Positions 1 through 9,024 of a DNA stretch of 64,000 bases are shown in pieces; the stretch's first letter is position 1, and every line of letters starts with the position of its first letter. Origin of the DNA: Actinomadura macra NBRC 14102. Its GTDB lineage: Bacteria; Actinomycetota; Actinomycetes; Streptosporangiales; Streptosporangiaceae. Location: assembly GCF_001552215.1 (NCBI RefSeq), contig NZ_BCQT01000026.1:62001-126000 (forward strand), in the 5' to 3' direction. The notes under the pieces are model-generated. The model had not been told where the DNA came from and did no database searches. It saw only the letters and a program-made list of their open reading frames with translations. The position numbers and the translations under genes were made by a program.

Positions 1-1542
1 GGGAGCGTCGACGAGCGCGGCGACCGTGCGGCGCGGGTCGGCCACGATCCGGACTCGCCAGTCCCCGTCCGCGTCGCGGAGCGCCGCCCGCACGTCGCCG
101 ATGTCGAACGGGACGTCCGAGCGGGCCGTCACGTGGAACGTGAGGGTGCGGTCCTCGCGGGAGACCGTCCAGTCGCGGATCTCCTGCCCGAACAGGACGC
201 GCCCGTAGACCCGCTCCAGCAGGACGGGCAGGTCGGACGCGGGATGCACGGCATCGTCCAGCACGGTCGGCGCGGCGTCGAGAGCCTGGACGGGCACGGG
301 CCGCCCCTCCCCCGTCACCAGGCCCGGCACGCCGGCCGTGCCGGACGACGGGACGTCCAGCACGGCCAGGCCCCGGCGGGCGTGCGGAGCGGGATTGAAG
401 ATCAGGTGCGCGCCGAGCGGTGCCGCCGCGGCCCGCTCCGCCGTCACGAGGTCGCAGACGGCGCGCCCGAGTTGCTCCGCTTCGGCCATCCGCGCCGCGA
501 CCTGCTCGGCGGTCTCGTCGCTGCCGCAGCCGGTGACCGAGTCGTGGCAGCTCACCTCGATGAGGTGCCGCCACGCCAGGTCGAGGAACCGCTGCGCGTC
601 GCCGGCGTACCAGAGCGCGGCGAGGGGCTCGGCGTACCGCTCGACGAGCCGCTCACCCCGTCCCATCAGCTGCTTCAGCCGCACCCTGGCGGAGATCACG
701 CCGGGCAGGATGTTGGCGCGGGCATGCGAGCGCAGCTCGCCCCGGACCCGGGTCAGGCCGTCCACGGACGGGTCTTCGCCGGCGAAGTATCCGGCGAGGG
801 TGTCCAGCCGCATGCCGGGACCGGCGCCGGCGATCCGGTCGGCGAGGTCGGCGGCGGGCGCGGTGTGGTCGGCGCCGTACATCGCCAGCAGCGGCCCGCC
901 CTCCGGGTACCAGCGGCCCATCGACGCGGCGAACCCGGCGGCGCGGCCGGGCAGCAGCGCCGCGCCGTCCCCGAACTCCTCGAACATCGATGCCGCGTTC
1001 CCGTAGCCGCCCTCGGGGAGGTACTGGGTACGGACCGCCGTCCCGTCCGGCGCCTCCCAGGCGAAGGACCGGGACCGGACGCGGGACGGCACGCCGCGCC
1101 ACACGCACGCGTGCTCCAGCCCCGCCTGCCGGAGGATCTGCGGGGTCTGCGCGCAATGCCCGAACTGGTCGGGCAGGTAGCCGACCATCATCGCCGCGCC
1201 CAGTTCCTCCGCGCGTCGCAGCCCGAGCTCCAGGTTGCGGACGATGTTCTCCCCCGAGCACAGGAACTCGTCGTGCAGGATCTGCCAGGGCCCCACGGCG
1301 AGCCGGCCGTCGCGGACGAGCTCGGCGATCTCCTCGCGCCGTTCCGGGCGGATCTCCAGGTAGTCGTCCACCGCCGCCATCTGGCCGTCCAAAGTGAACC
1401 GCCAGCGCGGGTCGGCCGCCATCCGGTCCACGACGCCATCGAGCAGCGACACCAGCCGGAGGCGGAACCGCTGGAACGGCAGGTACCACTCGCGGTCCCA
1501 GTGGGTGTGGGGAACCACGACGATCGGGCCGGGCTCGCTCAT
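1..1542 (-). CDS. GH38 alpha-mannosidase, 3' end cut by the window edge
   Basis: This is the N-terminal 514 residues of a glycoside hydrolase family 38 enzyme, expected to release alpha-linked mannose from oligosaccharides in the cytoplasm. The start is the ATG at 1542, 37 bases after the PHP gene. The opening VVVPHTHWDREWY supplies the zinc-binding HxHWDxEW signature of GH38. The segment GYLPDQFGHCAQ holds the DxFGH motif whose Asp is the family nucleophile. There is no signal peptide, so the substrate must be imported, which fits the adjacent ABC sugar importer. It is the last gene of the operon seen here; the natural C-terminus lies beyond base 1. Large frames on the opposite strand are coding shadows. 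Family assignment is strong, the exact glycan is unknown. Confidence 0.9.
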   Translation of the reverse strand, partial: MSEPGPIVVVPHTHWDREWYLPFQRFRLRLVSLLDGVVDRMAADPRWRFTLDGQMAAVDDYLEIRPERREEIAELVRDGRLAVGPWQILHDEFLCSGENIVRNLELGLRRAEELGAAMMVGYLPDQFGHCAQTPQILRQAGLEHACVWRGVPSRVRSRSFAWEAPDGTAVRTQYLPEGGYGNAASMFEEFGDGAALLPGRAAGFAASMGRWYPEGGPLLAMYGADHTAPAADLADRIAGAGPGMRLDTLAGYFAGEDPSVDGLTRVRGELRSHARANILPGVISARVRLKQLMGRGERLVERYAEPLAALWYAGDAQRFLDLAWRHLIEVSCHDSVTGCGSDETAEQVAARMAEAEQLGRAVCDLVTAERAAAAPLGAHLIFNPAPHARRGLAVLDVPSSGTAGVPGLVTGEGRPVPVQALDAAPTVLDDAVHPASDLPVLLERVYGRVLFGQEIRDWTVSREDRTLTFHVTARSDVPFDIGDVRAALRDADGDWRVRIVADPRRTVAALVDAP

Positions 1543-1578
1543 CGGCGCTCCTTCATCGGCGCTGCTGGTGTCGCTCCC

Positions 1579-2778
1579 TCATCCGCACAGCGCGATCACC
1601 TCGTTGGCGGCGGACTCCAGACGGTGCATGCCCGGGCCGTCCGCCGGTATCCGGACACGGTCACCGCGGACGGCCAGGCGCCGCCCGTCGGGCCGGACCA
1701 GCACGGTCCCGTCCGCGCCGACCGCGATCAGGTCGTCCTCCACGCGCAGCAGGACGGGTGCGCCCGGGTCGGCCGAGACGGACGTGCGGCCCGCCGCGAG
1801 TGCGCCGAGCACATCCCCTTCATCAGCGAGGACCCACGTGGTGGGCTCGCCGAGTGTCTTGTGCTGCGCGGGGTCGTGGAAGTCGCTGCCGCCGAGCGGG
1901 ATGGCGCCGCCCGGCAGCCACAGGTCCGTCCAGGCCAGCGGGGCGCCCCACGTCCGATCCCACCAGGACGAGTGCCAGATCTCCACGAAGGGCGTCCGGT
2001 CCTTCTCCGGCAGGAACCGGCGCCAGGCGCAGTCGCCGCTCAGCGGATGGTTGATCGACAACAGCCCGCCGCGTTCGGCGGCGGCGGCGACCCAGTCGGT
2101 GCTCGGGCGGCGGAAGTCGATCCAGCCGGTGTCGCCGAAGACGTTCGCGTGGCCGAGGTCGGTGGTCACCTCTTGGCCGGGCAGCAGGACGATCCCCGCG
2201 TGCGCGGCGGCGGCGGGCAGCACCGGATGGTGGCTGACGGTGTTGTGGTCGGTCACCGCCAGGAAGTCCAGTCCGCGCGACACGGCGAGGCAGGCCAGCT
2301 CGTGGACGGTGAGCGTGCCGTCGCTGTGGACGGTGTGGGAGTGCAGGTCACCGGCCAGCCAGCGCATCCCGGCGGGCGCCGGCAGGTCGCGGCGCGGCGG
2401 GCGGGGCGGGCGCGGCGGCGGTGGCGGTGCGGCCGGCTCCGGGGCCGCGACGGCGGACGTGGTGACGGTCACCTCGTACGGGACGCCGCCGGGCGGTATC
2501 CGGTGCAGGCCGAGCCAGACATGCCAGATTCCCGGCTCCAGCTCGCCGGGCAGGTAGCCGGGGGTGGCCCAGTCCGCGGCCACCGTGAAGGAGCGGCGCG
2601 CCCCGCCCGACCAGCCGCGGAAGCCGGACGGCCCCTGGCATCCGAGGTCGATGACGCCGCCCTCGAACGACAGCTCGACCGCGAGGGACGCCGTGCCCGG
2701 CGGGACGTCGAAGGGCAGCTCGCGCAGCCCTTGTTCGAGGCGGTCCTCCAGGGTCCAGCGTCCGCTGTGCGAGGTCAA
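1579..2778 (-). CDS. PHP-domain metal-dependent phosphoesterase-like protein
   Basis: The protein has 399 residues. The first ~110 look like a beta-rich accessory domain, followed by a Pro-rich linker (about 113-136) and a PHP domain. PHP metal ligands are visible as GDLHSHTVHSD (143-153), TDHNT (176-180), a later INHPLSGD and a C-terminal GGSDFHD. PHP proteins hydrolyse phosphoesters with two or three metal ions. The chosen start is TTG at 2778: it overlaps the stop of the upstream ATPase gene and has GGGAG six bases before it. The same frame stays open to 3057, but that upstream part lies inside the ATPase gene and looks like shadow. It sits between the importer ATPase and the GH38 enzyme, so a role in processing the imported sugar is inferred. 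There is no signal peptide. Confidence 0.82.
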   Translation of the reverse strand: MTSHSGRWTLEDRLEQGLRELPFDVPPGTASLAVELSFEGGVIDLGCQGPSGFRGWSGGARRSFTVAADWATPGYLPGELEPGIWHVWLGLHRIPPGGVPYEVTVTTSAVAAPEPAAPPPPPRPPRPPRRDLPAPAGMRWLAGDLHSHTVHSDGTLTVHELACLAVSRGLDFLAVTDHNTVSHHPVLPAAAAHAGIVLLPGQEVTTDLGHANVFGDTGWIDFRRPSTDWVAAAAERGGLLSINHPLSGDCAWRRFLPEKDRTPFVEIWHSSWWDRTWGAPLAWTDLWLPGGAIPLGGSDFHDPAQHKTLGEPTTWVLADEGDVLGALAAGRTSVSADPGAPVLLRVEDDLIAVGADGTVLVRPDGRRLAVRGDRVRIPADGPGMHRLESAANEVIALCG

Positions 2779-3884
2779 TGAGGTCTCCCATTCTTGATCA
2801 ACGGTGTGTCCCGCGCCGGCGTCACCAGTTCGCCGTCGCGGTAGAGCAGCAGGCGGCCGGGGCGGGGCAGCGCCCAGCCCGCGGCGCCCGGGGCGGCGTC
2901 GAAACCCTCCCCCACGACGACGCGCACGGGCTCGCCCTCCACATCCAGGGTCACCAGTGAGGAGCCGCCCAGGTGCTCCACGACGGACACGGTTCCGGCG
3001 AACGCCCCGTCCACCGGCTCCTCGTTGTAGTCCAGGTACTCGGGACGTATCCCGCACACGACCGGCTCCCCGTCGCTGACCAGCCCGCGCGCCTCGTCCG
3101 GGACGGGCGGCTCCGCCCCGGCGGCGGCGACGGACCCGTCTCGGACGATACCGGGGAGCAGGTTCATGGGCGTCGAGCCGATGAACGACGCCACGAAGAG
3201 GTTCGCGGGGCGCCGGAACACCTCGGCGGGCGTGCCGAGCTGCCGGACGCGGCCGGCGTCCATCACCGCGATGCGGTCGGCGAGCGCGAGCGCCTCCGCC
3301 TGGTCGTGCGTGACGAACACGGTGGTGACACCAAGGCGCTGCTGCAGCCGCTTGAGGAACGTGCGGGCCTCCAACCGCAGCCGTGCGTCGAGGTTGGACA
3401 GCGGCTCGTCCAGCAAGAACATGCGGGGGTCGGCGACCAGCGCGCGGGCCAGCGCGACCCGCTGCTGCTGGCCGCCCGACAGCTCCCCGGGCCGGCGCTC
3501 CTCCAGGCCCTCAAGCCCCAGCTGGCCGACGGCCTCGCGTGCGGACCTGTGCCGGTCCGCGCGGCTGCGCTTCTTGATGCGCAGCGGGTAGGCGATGTTG
3601 TCCAGGACGGTCATGTGCGGGAAGAGCGCGTAGTCCTGGAACACCATGCCGACGCCGCGGCGCCCCGGCGGGAGCCGCGTGACGTCGGCGCCGCCGAGAC
3701 AGACCGTCCCGCCGCTCGCGGTCTCCAGGCCGGCGACCGTGCGCAGCAGCGTCGTCTTACCGCAGCCGGACGGGCCGAGGAGGGCGAAGAACTCGCCGTC
3801 GGCGACGTCCAGGTCAAGGCCGTCCAGGGCCCGCACGCCGCCGGGGTACACCTTGGTCAGCCCGCGAATGGTGATGGTCGCCAT
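2775..3884 (-). CDS. Sugar ABC transporter ATPase, MsmX/UgpC/MalK type
   Basis: This 369-residue ATPase energises import through the two permeases encoded upstream. Walker A is GPSGCGKTT (37-45), the Q-loop is VFQDYALFPH (81-90), the signature is LSGGQQQR (135-142), Walker B is FLLDEPLSNLD, and the switch His lies in FVTHDQAEA. A C-terminal ~110-residue TOBE/OB-type extension (IRPEYLDY and following) is typical of the MalK/UgpC branch. The ATG at 3884 shares one base with the stop of the upstream permease gene, showing translational coupling. Such ATPases often serve several importers. The second importer in this window (51140-54307) has no ATPase of its own, so sharing is plausible but not proven. 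Confidence 0.94.
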   Translation of the reverse strand: MATITIRGLTKVYPGGVRALDGLDLDVADGEFFALLGPSGCGKTTLLRTVAGLETASGGTVCLGGADVTRLPPGRRGVGMVFQDYALFPHMTVLDNIAYPLRIKKRSRADRHRSAREAVGQLGLEGLEERRPGELSGGQQQRVALARALVADPRMFLLDEPLSNLDARLRLEARTFLKRLQQRLGVTTVFVTHDQAEALALADRIAVMDAGRVRQLGTPAEVFRRPANLFVASFIGSTPMNLLPGIVRDGSVAAAGAEPPVPDEARGLVSDGEPVVCGIRPEYLDYNEEPVDGAFAGTVSVVEHLGGSSLVTLDVEGEPVRVVVGEGFDAAPGAAGWALPRPGRLLLYRDGELVTPARDTPLIKNGRPH

Positions 3885-4735
3885 CAGCGCTTGATACCTC
3901 CGTGGAAGCGGAACCCGTACCGGCGGCTCACGAACAGGTACATGACCACGACGGGCAGGGAGTACAGCAGCGAGAACGTGGAGATCAGCGCCAGGTCCGG
4001 CTGCCCGCCCTCGGTGTAGAACGTGTACATGATCACCGACGCGGGTGCCTTGTCCGGGTTGCGCAGCAGCAGGAACGGCATCAGGAAGTCGCCCCACACC
4101 TGCGCGACCGTCCACACCGCGACGGTGGCGAGGCCGGGCCTGATCACCGGGACGACCACGTGCCGCAGGATCTGCAAGGGCGAGGCGCCGAACACCCGCG
4201 CGGCCTCCTCGTAGGAGGCGGGCGTGCTGTCGGTGAAGTCCTTCAGCAGGAAGATCGCCGCGGGGAGCAGCCCGCCGGTCAGCACCAGGATCACCCCGAG
4301 CCGCGAGTCGATCAGGTGCAGATTGAAGGCCAGCAGAAAGACCGGCACCATCGTGGCCGTCCCGGTGATGATGGACGACAGCAGCAGCAGGACGTACAGC
4401 AGCGCGTCGCGTCCCGGGACGCGGACCCGGCTCAGCGCGTACGCCGCGAGGGCCGCGCAGGTGACAACGAGCGCGGCCGTCCCGGCGGCGAGCAGGACGG
4501 AGTTGCGCAGCGACGCGAGCGCGTACGGGTTGTCCATCAGGACACGGAAGTTGTGCAGGGTGAACTCGGGCAGTGAGGCGGAGATGCCGGGGCTCGCGTC
4601 GAACGGTGCGAACGCCAGCCACAGCAGCGGCAGCGCGAAGAACCCGAGGACAGCCGAGAGGAAGGTGGCGAACCCGATCCCGCGCAGCACCTCCCGGACC
4701 CTGTCGTTCACGCCGTCGTTCACGCCGTGGGTCAC
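3884..4735 (-). CDS. Carbohydrate ABC transporter permease, MalG type
   Basis: This 283-residue inner-membrane permease forms the channel with the partner encoded just upstream. It has about six hydrophobic segments. A cytoplasmic EAA loop reads YEEAARVFGASPLQILRHVV, the contact site for the ATPase. The start is a GTG at 4735 preceded by GGAGG. It overlaps the stop of the upstream permease gene as GTGA. The N-terminus carries a short repeat (GVNDGVNDR) caused by a local repeat with three in-frame GTG codons, so the exact start among them is slightly uncertain. The order binding protein, permease, permease, ATPase is typical of CUT1-family importers. Confidence 0.93.
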   Translation of the reverse strand: MTHGVNDGVNDRVREVLRGIGFATFLSAVLGFFALPLLWLAFAPFDASPGISASLPEFTLHNFRVLMDNPYALASLRNSVLLAAGTAALVVTCAALAAYALSRVRVPGRDALLYVLLLLSSIITGTATMVPVFLLAFNLHLIDSRLGVILVLTGGLLPAAIFLLKDFTDSTPASYEEAARVFGASPLQILRHVVVPVIRPGLATVAVWTVAQVWGDFLMPFLLLRNPDKAPASVIMYTFYTEGGQPDLALISTFSLLYSLPVVVMYLFVSRRYGFRFHGGIKR

Positions 4736-5715
4736 GCCGTCCTCCTTCCGGCCCGCCCCCGGTCGCGCAGGGCCCGCAGGTAGACCAACGCGATGACGAG
4801 GTTGATCAGGATCATGACGAGCGAGATGGCGGCGCCGAACCCGAGGCGGCCGTCGCCGAGCGCCGTCCGGTAGACGTACACCGACATGATCTCCGAGCGC
4901 CCGTCCGGGCCGCCCGCCGTGATCAGGAACGGGGTGAAGTCGTTGAACGTCCACAGGCTGACCAGCAACAGGCTCGTCAGCACGTGCCCCCGGACGCGCG
5001 GGTAGACCGCGTCCCGGAGCGTCTGGAGGGTCGAGGCGCCGGCCAGCCGCGCGGTCTCCAGATGGGACGGCGGAACGTTCCCGATCGCCGCTCCGTACAA
5101 CATCATCGAGAACGCGGTCCCGCGCCAGATGTTGAACACCACGATGCACCCCATCGGATGGTCGAGCAGCCACGCGGTGCCGGGCGTGCCCAGCAGCGCG
5201 TTGAGGGTGCCGCCGTCGCGGTCGAGCAGCGCGATCCACAGGAACGCGATCACCGACGACGGCAGGATCCAGGCGAGCAGGACCAGCCCCTCGACCAGCC
5301 TGCGCACCGGGCCCGACCGGTCGCGCATCACCCACGCGATGGCGAATCCCAGCAGGGTCTGGCCCAGCACCGCCGACCCGACGACGAACTGGAACGTCAG
5401 CCACAGCGAACGGTGGAACTCGCCGTCGCCGAGCACGTCGCCATAGTTGTCCGCGCCGACGAACGTCGGATCGCTCGCCGCGATGCCGGTGAGCCGGTAG
5501 TCGGTCGCGCCGAGATAGAGCGTCCAGAGCGCCGGGAACACCAGGAACACCGCGACGAGGACGAGCGCGGGCGCCACGAACGCCGCGGCGCGCCCGCGTC
5601 CGAGGCCCGCCGCGTCGTCACCGCCGGCCAACGCCCGGCGGCGACCGGAGACCCCGGAGCGGCCGCCGCCGGGCAGGGGGCCGAGCTCACTGCGCGGTGA
5701 CGCTGGCGGGGCCAC
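4732..5715 (-). CDS. Carbohydrate ABC transporter permease, MalF type
   Basis: This 327-residue permease has a ~45-residue cytoplasmic N-terminus and then about six transmembrane segments beginning at AAAFVAPALVLVAVFLVFP. The EAA loop reads ETARLAGASTLQTLRDAVYP. It pairs with the MalG-type permease downstream (GTGA overlap). The start is a GTG at 5715, 29 bases inside the end of the binding-protein gene, with GGAGGGG placed well before it; a TTG further in is possible. CUT1-family permeases import di- and oligosaccharides or glycerol phosphates. The substrate here is not deducible from sequence, but the co-encoded GH38 mannosidase suggests a manno-oligosaccharide. Confidence 0.92.
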   Translation of the reverse strand: MAPPASPRSELGPLPGGGRSGVSGRRRALAGGDDAAGLGRGRAAAFVAPALVLVAVFLVFPALWTLYLGATDYRLTGIAASDPTFVGADNYGDVLGDGEFHRSLWLTFQFVVGSAVLGQTLLGFAIAWVMRDRSGPVRRLVEGLVLLAWILPSSVIAFLWIALLDRDGGTLNALLGTPGTAWLLDHPMGCIVVFNIWRGTAFSMMLYGAAIGNVPPSHLETARLAGASTLQTLRDAVYPRVRGHVLTSLLLVSLWTFNDFTPFLITAGGPDGRSEIMSVYVYRTALGDGRLGFGAAISLVMILINLVIALVYLRALRDRGRAGRRTA

Positions 5716-7126
5716 CGACGATCCCCTCCACCTTCTTGGTGTACGTGGAGGCCGCCTCCTCCACGCTCTTGCCCGACACCACCGCCGCCGTGGCCTCCTG
5801 CAAGGCAGTCGACACCTGCGGATACACCGTGAGACCCGGACGGTAGGACGTCACCGGAAGCACCTTCTCCGAGACGAACGTCAGGAACGGGTCGCCCGCG
5901 AGGATCTCCTGGTTCACGTCGGTCCGGGACGTGATCTCCGGGGTACCGGCCGTGCGCGCCTTGGTCATCGCGGCGGAGTTCATGAACGCCAGCAGCTCGA
6001 ACGCCTGCTGCGGGTGCTTGGTGCTCGGGTTGAGGACGGTGACCGCCCCGCCGGACATGCTCACGAACGACTGCCCGCGCACGCCCCTGCCCGGCGAGAC
6101 GGCGGGGATCAGCGCGTACCCGACGTCCTGGTCCCGGGTCCTCATCTTCGCGACGCCGCTCCGGGGGTTGATGACATCGCGCCAGAAGTAGTCGCCCTCT
6201 GCGAGGATGCCGATCTTTCCGGCCGCGAACTCCTCGAAGGACTTGTCGCGGCCCTTGGCCTCCTGCTGAAGCTTGGGGTCGCCGAGCGCTTCCGGCCCGT
6301 AGATCTGCGCATACAGGCCGAGGACCTGCTTGACGGCCTGCCCGCCGCCCGTCCACTTGCCGCCCGAGTAGATCTCCGCGCCGGCCCCGGCCAGCAAGGG
6401 CAGCGCCCCCTGCATGGTGGTCGCCTCGCCCATCGCGGTACCCGCGTTCAGTTGGACGGGCGTAACGCCGGGGACCTTCTTCAGCGCGCGCGCCGCGGTG
6501 AGGATGTCCTGCCAGCTCCGGGGCTGCCAGGCACTGGGGAGACCGGCCTGCGCGAACAGCTTCTTGTTGAAGAACAGGACGCGGCCGTCCGTCGCGGGCG
6601 GGACCCCGTACCGCTTGCCCTCGAACGAGGCCAGCCGCTGCACCGATCCGGGGATCTTCGTCCAGCCGTCCCACGCGTCCGCCGGGGAGCCCACGACGTC
6701 CGCCAGCGGCCTGAGATAGCCGGCCTGGGCGAACTCGCCCACCCAGATACCGTCGATGTCCATGATGTCGGCTCCCGACCGCGACTTCAGGTCGAGAGCG
6801 AGCTTGGTCTTGTACGCCTCATCGTCCACGCCCTGCCCGCGGAACGTCACCTTCGCGGCGACCCCCTTGGCCTTCTGTGCCGCGACGAAGCCCGGGATCA
6901 CCGTCCTGGCGATCCATTCGGCCTCTTCGGTGTTCTTGCCGCCCTCGATGGCGTTGCGGGTGATCGTCAGGCTGTAGCTCTTGTCGTCCTTGCCGCGGCT
7001 CGGATCGGTCGAGGACCCGCCCCCGCATCCGGCGAGCGCCGCGCCCGCCATCGCGAGCGCGGCCACCGCGCCGATCCGCCTTCCGGAGAAGCCCCTACTG
7101 GTTAAGAACCCGGTGAAGAGAACCAT
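5687..7126 (-). CDS. Extracellular sugar-binding lipoprotein of the first ABC importer
   Basis: This 479-residue solute-binding protein of the carbohydrate family 1 type captures the sugar outside the membrane. The signal peptide ends in the lipobox ALAGC, so the mature protein is anchored by a lipidated Cys. After it comes a Gly/Ser-rich tether, then the bilobal fold with features such as WVGEFAQAGYLRPL and GVPPATDGRVLFFNKKLF. The ATG at 7126 has GGAGG six bases upstream; the same frame extends to 7156, but that extension would disrupt the signal peptide. It heads the operon of two permeases, ATPase, PHP protein and GH38 mannosidase. Regulation probably acts at the inverted repeat at 7156-7180. 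Confidence 0.93.
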   Translation of the reverse strand: MVLFTGFLTSRGFSGRRIGAVAALAMAGAALAGCGGGSSTDPSRGKDDKSYSLTITRNAIEGGKNTEEAEWIARTVIPGFVAAQKAKGVAAKVTFRGQGVDDEAYKTKLALDLKSRSGADIMDIDGIWVGEFAQAGYLRPLADVVGSPADAWDGWTKIPGSVQRLASFEGKRYGVPPATDGRVLFFNKKLFAQAGLPSAWQPRSWQDILTAARALKKVPGVTPVQLNAGTAMGEATTMQGALPLLAGAGAEIYSGGKWTGGGQAVKQVLGLYAQIYGPEALGDPKLQQEAKGRDKSFEEFAAGKIGILAEGDYFWRDVINPRSGVAKMRTRDQDVGYALIPAVSPGRGVRGQSFVSMSGGAVTVLNPSTKHPQQAFELLAFMNSAAMTKARTAGTPEITSRTDVNQEILAGDPFLTFVSEKVLPVTSYRPGLTVYPQVSTALQEATAAVVSGKSVEEAASTYTKKVEGIVGGPASVTAQ

Positions 7127-7155
7127 GGGTGACCTCCTACAAGCGTCACCACACA

Positions 7156-7180
7156 ACGTGACCGATGAATCAGATCACGT
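7156..7180. promoter_or_regulatory. Inverted repeat upstream of the sugar importer operon
   Basis: The arms ACGTGA (7156-7161) and TCACGT (7175-7180) are perfect inverted repeats separated by 13 bases. They lie 30-54 bases upstream of the binding-protein ATG, in the ~100-base space before pabC ends. The position suits an operator. No regulator gene is adjacent, and I cannot identify matching -10/-35 boxes with certainty. Confidence 0.35.
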
Positions 7181-7226
7181 AAAGCCCCTGGAGATCATTA
7201 TTCGTCGGTGTGTCCTCCAGGATTCG

Positions 7227-8060
7227 TCAGGGATCCATCAGGTCGGCCGCACGCGCGGCGAATGCCTCCATGGCCTTGGCGGTGACCGGACCCGGCGCGG
7301 CCGGCAGCACCGTCCCGTCCACCGCCCGGATCGGCTGGACGTCCCGCGTCGTGGACGTCAGGAACGCCTCGTCCACCCGGGCGAACTCCTCCAGCGGGAC
7401 GTCTTCCTCCTCGCCGCCGCACCACTCCAGCACCAGCTCGCGGGTCACCCCGGCCAAGCAGCCCGCCGACAGCGGCGGCGTCACCAGCCGCCCACCCCGC
7501 ACCACGAAGACGTTGCTGCCCGTCCCCTCGCACAGATTGTCGGCGATGTTGCCGAGGATCGCCTCGCCACCACCGCGCTCGCGTGCGTAGGCGAGCGCCA
7601 GCGCGTTCTCGGCGTAGGAGGTGGTCTTGAGGCCGGCCAACGCGCCGCGCTCGTTGCGCGGCCACGGCGTCACCGTCACGTCCGCGGTCGCGGGGAGCGG
7701 GCTCTGTTCCGCCGCGATGATCGACACGGTCGGGCCCGCGTCGCCCCGGTCCGAGCCGAGCGGGCCCGGCCCGCTGGTGTAGGTGATGCGGATCCGCGCC
7801 AGCGGCCACTTCGGCGCCGCCGCCAGCACCTCCAGGGTGCCCTGGGCCAGCCCGTCGTGGTCGGGCTCGGGCAGCCCGAGACCCGCCGCCGACCGGGCCA
7901 GCCGCCGCAGGTGCCGGGTGAGGGCGAACGGTTCCCCGTGCGCGGCCTTCACCGTCTCGAAAACCCCGTCCCCGACGAGCATGCCGTGGTCGAACACCGA
8001 CACCACGGCCCGCTCAGGATCGAGCAGCTCCCCGTTCATCCAGATCCTGGGCTGCGTCAC
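7227..8060 (-). CDS. pabC: Aminodeoxychorismate lyase (class IV PLP aminotransferase fold)
   Basis: The enzyme converts 4-amino-4-deoxychorismate to p-aminobenzoate and pyruvate for folate. It has 277 residues, the usual length for fold-type IV enzymes. The opening WMNGELLDPERAVVSVFDHG and the GDGVFETV motif are typical of this family. The PLP lysine is K145 in AGLKTTSYAEN, and EGTGSNVFVV forms the phosphate-binding region. The GTG start at 8060 has GGAGGT upstream and lies 47 bases inside the end of pabB, an unusually long overlap. An internal ATG at 8039 is a weaker alternative. A D-amino-acid or branched-chain aminotransferase role is possible from the fold alone, but the pabB neighbour makes the lyase assignment likely. 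Confidence 0.88.
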   Translation of the reverse strand: MTQPRIWMNGELLDPERAVVSVFDHGMLVGDGVFETVKAAHGEPFALTRHLRRLARSAAGLGLPEPDHDGLAQGTLEVLAAAPKWPLARIRITYTSGPGPLGSDRGDAGPTVSIIAAEQSPLPATADVTVTPWPRNERGALAGLKTTSYAENALALAYARERGGGEAILGNIADNLCEGTGSNVFVVRGGRLVTPPLSAGCLAGVTRELVLEWCGGEEEDVPLEEFARVDEAFLTSTTRDVQPIRAVDGTVLPAAPGPVTAKAMEAFAARAADLMDP

Positions 8061-9024
8061 CCGAGGCCACCTCCAAAAGCCGAGCCGCCTTCAACTCGGT
8101 CTCACGCCACTCATGGAGCGGATCGGACCCCCACGTGATGCCGGCGCCGGTCCCGAACCGGAGCAGGCCGTCCTCCGCCCAGAAACTCCGGATGCCCACC
8201 GCGAGCGCGCCGCGCCGGGAGTCCGCGTCCACCCAGCCGACCGCCCCACAGTACGGCCCACGCGGAACGGGTTCGAGTTCATCCAGCAACGTCAGCGCGC
8301 TGGACTTCGGCGCGCCGGTGACAGAACCAGGAGGAAAGGTCGCGGCCACCAACTCGGGCCACCCCGCCGAGGTCCGCGCCCGCACGGTCGACACCAGGTG
8401 TACGAGGCCGGGATGCTCCTCCACCTCGCACAGCCCCGGCACCGTCACCGACCCGGTCTCCGCGACCCGCCCCAGATCGTTCCGGACGAGATCGACGATC
8501 ATCACATTCTCGGCCTCGTCCTTGGGCAGCAGGTCCGCGGCCGTCCGCCCGGTCCCCTTGATCGGACGGGACTCCACGACCTCGCCGTCGCGCCGCAGGT
8601 ACAGTTCGGGCGACGCGCAGGCGACCTCCAGCCCTGGGAGCCCCAGCGTCATCGCATGCGGCGCCGGATTCCCCCGCGCCAGCCGCGCGCCGAGCCCGGC
8701 GATCTCGGCGTTCTTCGCCAGCGGCGCGGACAGCACCCGGCACAGGTTCGCCTGGTAGACCACACCGTCCGCGATCGAGGCCCTGATCCGCTCGACACCC
8801 GCCACGTACTGGGCCTCGTCCAGTGAACTCGTCCACTCCCCTGGCGCGTGCCAAGCACCGGCCGGATGGCGGGCCGGGCGGACCGAATCGAACCGCGCAC
8901 ACGTGACCTTGCCCTCGTAGGTGACCACGACTGCCCACCAGCCTCGCGAATCCAACGCGGCCAGATCGCTGGTCACGTCCGCGAGCCCGGTGGCCAGACA
9001 CCCCCCGGCATACGCGAAACTCAC
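8014..9024 (-). CDS. pabB: Aminodeoxychorismate synthase component I
   Basis: The chorismate-binding enzyme aminates chorismate at C4 using ammonia from a PabA glutaminase, which is not in the window. At ~336 residues it is a compact PabB. Family motifs are YQANLCR, PIKGTGR, the active-site helix EAENVMIVDLVRNDLGRV, FPPGSVTGAPK and GIRSFW. The PIKGT lysine favours PabB over anthranilate synthase. I chose the GTG at 9024, which overlaps the stop of the upstream regulator as GTGA; a GTG at 9036 in the same frame is nearly as good. Its product feeds pabC directly. Confidence 0.88.
   Translation of the reverse strand: MSFAYAGGCLATGLADVTSDLAALDSRGWWAVVVTYEGKVTCARFDSVRPARHPAGAWHAPGEWTSSLDEAQYVAGVERIRASIADGVVYQANLCRVLSAPLAKNAEIAGLGARLARGNPAPHAMTLGLPGLEVACASPELYLRRDGEVVESRPIKGTGRTAADLLPKDEAENVMIVDLVRNDLGRVAETGSVTVPGLCEVEEHPGLVHLVSTVRARTSAGWPELVAATFPPGSVTGAPKSSALTLLDELEPVPRGPYCGAVGWVDADSRRGALAVGIRSFWAEDGLLRFGTGAGITWGSDPLHEWRETELKAARLLEVASGDAAQDLDERGAARS

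Noticed and set aside
133..2781. An 882-residue open frame on the plus strand at the left edge
   Set aside because: It runs antisense to the GH38 and PHP genes, has Arg/Gly/His-rich composition typical of high-GC shadow frames, and shows no domain.
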